Assembly (NCBI GenBank): GCA_030704615.1
Contig: CM060732.1
Span: 46,293,053 to 46,357,052 of the forward strand
DNA length: 64,000 nucleotides
Reading direction: 5' to 3'
From: Takakia lepidozioides
Lineage: Eukaryota; Streptophyta; Takakiopsida; Takakiales; Takakiaceae
Of the stretch, positions 59,510 through 64,000 are shown one piece after another (position 1 is the first letter of the stretch; each line of letters opens with the position of its first letter). The translations under genes were made by a program, and so were the position numbers. Under the pieces are notes generated by a model, which saw nothing but the letters and a program-made list of their open reading frames with translations, was not told the origin of the DNA and ran no database searches.

Positions 59510-60135
59510 CATATGCATATGGAGACAGAACTTTGGTGCAGATCGCAAACCTGCTGATGGGTTGGGGAGTTTGCAGGGTGCTTTGCGCGTTTTGTCTTTG
59601 TTGGGGCTTCTTTCATTGTTTCCATCTCTGACTCCGAGCTGGTGTCATTGAAGTCTTCATGTGCGGCATAATCTTGGTCTCGCTGCAATTCTTGCTCTCG
59701 TGCCTCCTCTGTGTCTGACTCCGCTTGAACTTGCGCTTCCTCCTCTTGCTCTACCTCTTTCTCCCCTTGTGACATTGCAGAGTGCAGGAGTTGAACTATG
59801 TGACTTCGGCGAGGAGGACCTGTGTGTTTGAGGATTTCCTCAACGAGGCGTTTAGGGCGACTCAAGCTCTCTTCGACGTTGCAAAGAAGAAGAAAGACAA
59901 AGTCAGCAGCTGCAAAACCCTAACATATCCTCTCTGCAGGTTTGGAGCTTTTAATGCGGTTTCATGGCTAGGGCTAGGTAGGGGATATGAAAAAAACCGA
60001 AGTTTGGACCTCTTTGCAATGTCGTAGATCTTTAGTCGTGCGAAGAATGCCTTGTTCTCCGCTTGACGCTTTGCTCGTTCTACCTCCCTCGCTGTAGGCT
60101 TGCGCCCTGGTGTAACTTCTGGACACTCTATTTGG
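59510..60135 (-). CDS. Possible exons of an unrecognised gene
   Basis: Two charged, helix-like minus-strand stretches stand out: about 60120-60010 (AREVERAKRQAENKAFFARL, KIYDIAKRSKL) and about 59905-59510 (RPKRLVEEILKHTGPPRRSH, then a Glu/Gln-rich acidic run). Composition looks coding, but I could not find a splice pair that keeps the frame, and I know no matching family. It sits just upstream of the divergently oriented CACTA transposase and may be part of that element. Confidence 0.3.
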
Positions 60136-60422
60136 GTCTGGTGGGAACTGGCAAACCATTGGCTGGGCTAAGCGTCATCTGCTTTTGAACTTGCGAGATC
60201 CTAACTTACGAGAACTCCCGGTGCATATCTCTGGATTCTCTTCCCTTTGCAGATGCATACTTTGAAATTATAAGAAACAGTTCAAATTCCTGGTAGCGGT
60301 ATTGTTGTAAGGTGTAGAGTATTGTACATGTCCGTTTTCCTATTGCCACGTGCCTGTACAAATGGCACGTTCCACATCCACTATTGCAAATGAAAAAACT
60401 CCCCATCTTATAGTGGATTGAC

Positions 60423-63400
60423 ATGTGGCGTCTGATATGTACTAAGCAGGAAAACTCTGGAGACGAACATGAGGGGTTTAGAACGGAAACCAGCCCTGCA
60501 GGTGGTCCTGATACCTTGGATCGTAATCTTGACATGCTTAGAATGCTCCGGGAGACATTCGCAACTATAGATAATGGGGTGCAAACTGGTGATGCACATG
60601 AGGAACCGGGAGATGGAACACAGGGCCAATGGGACACAGATGGAGTGCCAGAGCAGACTGATGGTGGACTGAAGAGCGATGGTGATCGTGGTGCATCGAG
60701 TGCCTTACGTTTTGAGCACGAGGCATCCAGGGCTTTATATGTAGGGAGTTCTTCCTCTCGATTGTCTGCTACCTTACTGCTGTTAAATGCTTGTCAAACC
60801 CATGGTGTGTCAAACACCTTTGTCAATGAACTCCTTACATTGTTAGGAAGACAACTGTTGCCAGCAGACAATTGCATGCCAAAGTCCCACTATGAGGCAA
60901 AACAACTCATAATGGAACTCGGGCTTCATTACGAGAGTATACATGCATGTCCGAAAGGCTGTGTGTTGTTCAGAAGGGAGCTTCAGAATTTGGAGGTTTG
61001 TCCAAAATGTCAGGCACGTCGTTATGTGGTGGGAAAGAAGACACCAGTACCTCGTAAGGTCCTTCGACATTTCCCTATCATTCCAAGGCTGCTTCGAATG
61101 TATAAAGCCAAATCCATCTCAGAGTTAATGTCATGGCACTTTAAGAATCGAAGTCTGGATGGCTTGGTTAGGCACCCAGCAGACAGCAAGGCTTGGGCCC
61201 ACATTGACCAAAAATGGCCTGAGTTTGCAGCGGACCCCAGAAATCTGCGATTGGGTCTCGCATGGGATGGTGTCAATCCTTACAGTGATAAATCAAACAA
61301 ATGGTCAACTTGGCCTGTCATGTTGGTAAACTATAATCTTCCACCCTGGCTGTGTACTAAGCCATTTTTCACGATGTTGGCTTTATTGATTCCTGGACCA
61401 CAATCTGTGGGAAATGACAATGCAGATGTTTATCTGCAGCCCCTTGTGGATGAGCTAAAATTGTTGTGGGAAGTTGGTGTGGAGGCATTGAATGGAAGTA
61501 GCCTAGTGGGGCAACAGTCATTTCGCATGAGGGCCACCTTGATGTGGTCAATCCACGACTTTCCAGCTTATGGGTTGCTAGCAGGACGCGCACATGGGGG
61601 ATACAAGGCTTGCCCAGCTTGCGGCCCTAATGTTGATTCCAGGTACTCGAAAGCATGCAAAAAAGTTTTGTATCTTGGTCATAGGAGATACTTGCCTGCT
61701 GTTCATCCCTATAGGAATAACTCGTCCCACTTTAATGGACATGTGGAACATAGAGCAGCTCCTATGGTGGTCACTGCAAGTGAGCAATTTGACCGGGCTA
61801 AAACCAGAGAGTTGTATCTCGCAATGGGACGGGCTGAGGGGGAAAAACAAGACCCTTCAAAGGAACATGGCATGAAACGGGTCATTGTTTTGAACCAATT
61901 GCCATACTAGAAAGACTTACTCATCCGATACACACTGGATGTGATGCATTGTGAAAAAAAATTGTGTGAGAATGTGCTGAGAACCATTCTTGGGGAGAAG
62001 GACACAGCCACGTCTAGGAAGGATATGGAACTCAATGTCATTCGTGAACACTTGTGGTTGAGACCCCATCCCTCTCACCCGAACAAGTTGGTGAAGCCTT
62101 TGGCCCCATATGTTCTTACTGAAGATGAGAAGGTGTTGTTTTTGGAAACATTGGCTGTAGTAAAGGCCCCCACAGGTTATGCTGCCACATTCCAGAAACA
62201 TGTGGCTGACAATAAACTGTCTACAATGAAAACCCATGACTACCATGTAATGATGCAGCAGATTTTACCTCTTTGCATTCGAGGGGTATTGGGAAAGGGT
62301 CCACGGATGGCAATTATGAGGCTTTCTCGAGTCTTCCGCAAAGTGTGTGCAAAGATCATTAATCCAACTGAGCTACCGGCCTTAAAAGAAGATGTTGCAA
62401 TCACTATGTGTCTGCTGGAGAAAGAATTCCCTCCGTCATTTTTTGATATCATGACTCACTTGCTTGTACACCTTGTGGACGAATTGGACGTGTGTGGTCC
62501 CGTGTCTAGCCGTTGGATGTATCCTATGGAACGGTATATGAAGACATTAAAAGGCTATGTAAGGAATATGAGCCGACCTGAAGGGAGCATGGCGGAAGGG
62601 TATGCTTTGGATGAGGCCCTAGGGTTTCTAACTGAGTATATGGCTGAATTTCATGCTACAAGCCGAAGGGTGTGGGACTCCAATGAAGAAGACTCAGTTA
62701 GTGGGGAGGTGGTTCAAGGATTGGGAAGTGTACGAGTCCTCACCATTCAAGAACGAGACAGTGCACACGAGTATATTTTGCACAACACAAATTGCCTGAA
62801 ACCATTCCTTGAGTAAGTATGTTGCTTATCATATCCTGTGTGTTTCATTTCTGCCAATGGTATAAGCTGTAATCCTAATTTGCAATTCTCATTTGGACAG
62901 GGCCTATGAAGAGGAGATGGCACTCATAGAAGCATCCCGCACTGAGTTCATAACATCATTCCTTTGTGGACAAGACCTAGACGACCACAATGGAGAAATT
63001 CCATACCCAACAGATATGCGCTTACTGGCTCCATTCCATGAATGGATTGAAGGTGCTGTGCAACGCAAGGTGAGTTCAGGTGAGTCCTATGATTTGGACA
63101 TATGCCATTTATGTATACCACCAGCAGTATAGTCCTTGGGCTTCAAGTCCATGTATGCTTACGGCAATCACTTTCGAGCAATACGTGATGGGACTGGCGC
63201 CACAGACAGGGTGACATTTGATTCTGGAGTTGCTCAAGTATTCCATCAGGAAAGCGAAAATAGAGCAGGTATGTCCAAACGAGTGTTATCCCAATTGGAA
63301 TATGTGGGTGTTGTAATAGAAATAATTCAACTGGATTACGGAATTCTTCACCCAATTCTATTCTTGTGTAGATGGGTGAGGTCACACATGGTGGGCCGGA

Positions 63401-63813
63401 ATGCCACCATGAAACGAGATGATTATGGCTTTCTCTTGGTTGACTTCAGTCGCATGTTACCTCGGATGGAGCAGCCCTGGACATTCCCTAGTCAGGTGGA
63501 GCAAGTTTTTTTCTCGGATGAAAAAAGTTCACGAGGGAACTGGAAGGTGGTCCTTCACAAGGACCCTCGATCCCGATGAGTGGTTCACGATATTACAGAA
63601 GTGGCACTGGGTGAGGGAGATACTTATGTAGGCATGGTGCCTCCTGAAATTCCTTATAACATCATGACTGAGCTTGCTGTTTGTGTTCCTTTGAGTGAGG
63701 CAGATGAATTGGCCATTGCCAACTTGAATGCACTTGCAAGGCAGAGGCAAAATGGTAGAAGGCGGAGGCAAGCTCCACATGGGAGGTACCAGGCCAGTTG
63801 TGCTATGGTCTAG
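60423..63813 (+). pseudogene. CACTA (En/Spm) transposase, tnp2 type, with two in-frame stops
   Basis: The order is that of plant CACTA transposases. The tnp2 domain spans 60700-61910 (CPKGCVLFRRELQNLEVCPKC zinc-binding region, LRLGLAWDGVNPYSDKSNKWS, FPAYGLLAGRAHGGYKACPAC). After TAG (61908-61910) comes KDLLIRYTLDVMHCEKKLCEN. A DUF4218 region follows to 62813 (PLCIRGVLGKG, WMYPMERYMKTLKGYVRNM). An intron 62814-62901 leads to AYEEEMALIEAS. An intron 63070-63132 leads to a DUF4216-like region (SGVAQVF, YVGVVIEIIQLDY). Then TGA (63577-63579) precedes a basic tail (RRRRQAPHGR). Both stops fall in otherwise open frame, so the copy is a young, probably dead autonomous element. Terminal CACTA repeats are not visible and may lie outside the window. 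Confidence 0.9.
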
Positions 63814-64000
63814 AGTTGGTTTCTGCTATTGCATGTATTTTTCCAGGGTTTAGACTTGATACAGCATGGTACCTTGCATGGGTGGGAGTGACTGAGCTGT
63901 TGGGGTGGGCAAAATTCTGACAAACACACTTTCATTTGTGACAGTGAACCCTAAACAGTCATGGAGTTGTGGCATGCATACTTTTCTGACCCTAGTCAAT
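63814..64000. other. 3' flank of the CACTA transposase
   Basis: There is no further gene. Any subterminal repeats or the terminal inverted repeat of the element would lie beyond the window. Confidence 0.4.

Noticed and set aside
63130-63132. Third in-frame stop in the CACTA transposase
   Set aside because: A 63-bp intron with GTGAGT donor at 63070 and acceptor GTATAG ending at 63132 removes it and keeps the frame.

Overview
This is nuclear DNA from a land plant. The evidence is spliceosomal introns with GT/AG ends, a plant-type U2 snRNA promoter (USE plus TATA), a DYW-class PPR gene, an RDR1-type RNA-dependent RNA polymerase, plant asparagine synthetase, and plant-type Copia, CACTA and LINE elements. 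The unusually long DYW-PPR and the short introns would suit a bryophyte, lycophyte or fern lineage, but I cannot fix the species from sequence alone.

Layout. 1-2.0 kb: no gene seen. 2.0-2.3 kb: U2 snRNA gene (minus). 3.2-7.1 kb: one-exon DYW-PPR gene (minus) with a frameshift before its deaminase domain. 7.2-11.5 kb: little. 11.6-13.5 kb: four-exon gene (minus) for a probably plastid-targeted ABM-domain protein. 15.2-19.9 kb: RDR1-like gene (plus) that lacks its catalytic core upstream of the DLDGD exon and has a frameshift. 20.7-25.3 kb: dispersed repeats, a SINE, and Copia and L1 debris. 26.7-27.8 kb: one-exon membrane-anchored Pro/Ser-rich protein. 31-33 kb: fragments of a non-LTR element. 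33.4-36.7 kb: gene (minus) fusing two SAM-like domains to a PRXL2-type peroxiredoxin-like domain. 37.3-41.6 kb: a nest of small DNA transposons. 41.8-48.2 kb: complete 14-exon asparagine synthetase gene (plus). 49.6-53.8 kb: tandem copies of an unclassified repeat, T-tailed SINEs and an L1 ORF1 remnant. 54.9-56.9 kb: FCP1-like gene (minus) with one in-frame stop. 56.9-59.0 kb: non-LTR element copies. 60.4-63.8 kb: CACTA (tnp2) transposase with two in-frame stops.

The host genes look unrelated to each other: organelle RNA metabolism (PPR), splicing (U2), small-RNA silencing (RDR1), nitrogen assimilation (asparagine synthetase) and redox (PRXL2-like). There is no operon-like or clustered system. 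The most informative part is the transposon record. A SINE carries a hAT-like element whose exact 8-bp target duplication was later split by a TA-targeting MITE. Two related hAT-like families share a terminal core but carry different subterminal hexamer arrays.

All exon models were assembled by eye from splice consensus, reading phase and family resemblance. No alignment or database search was run.
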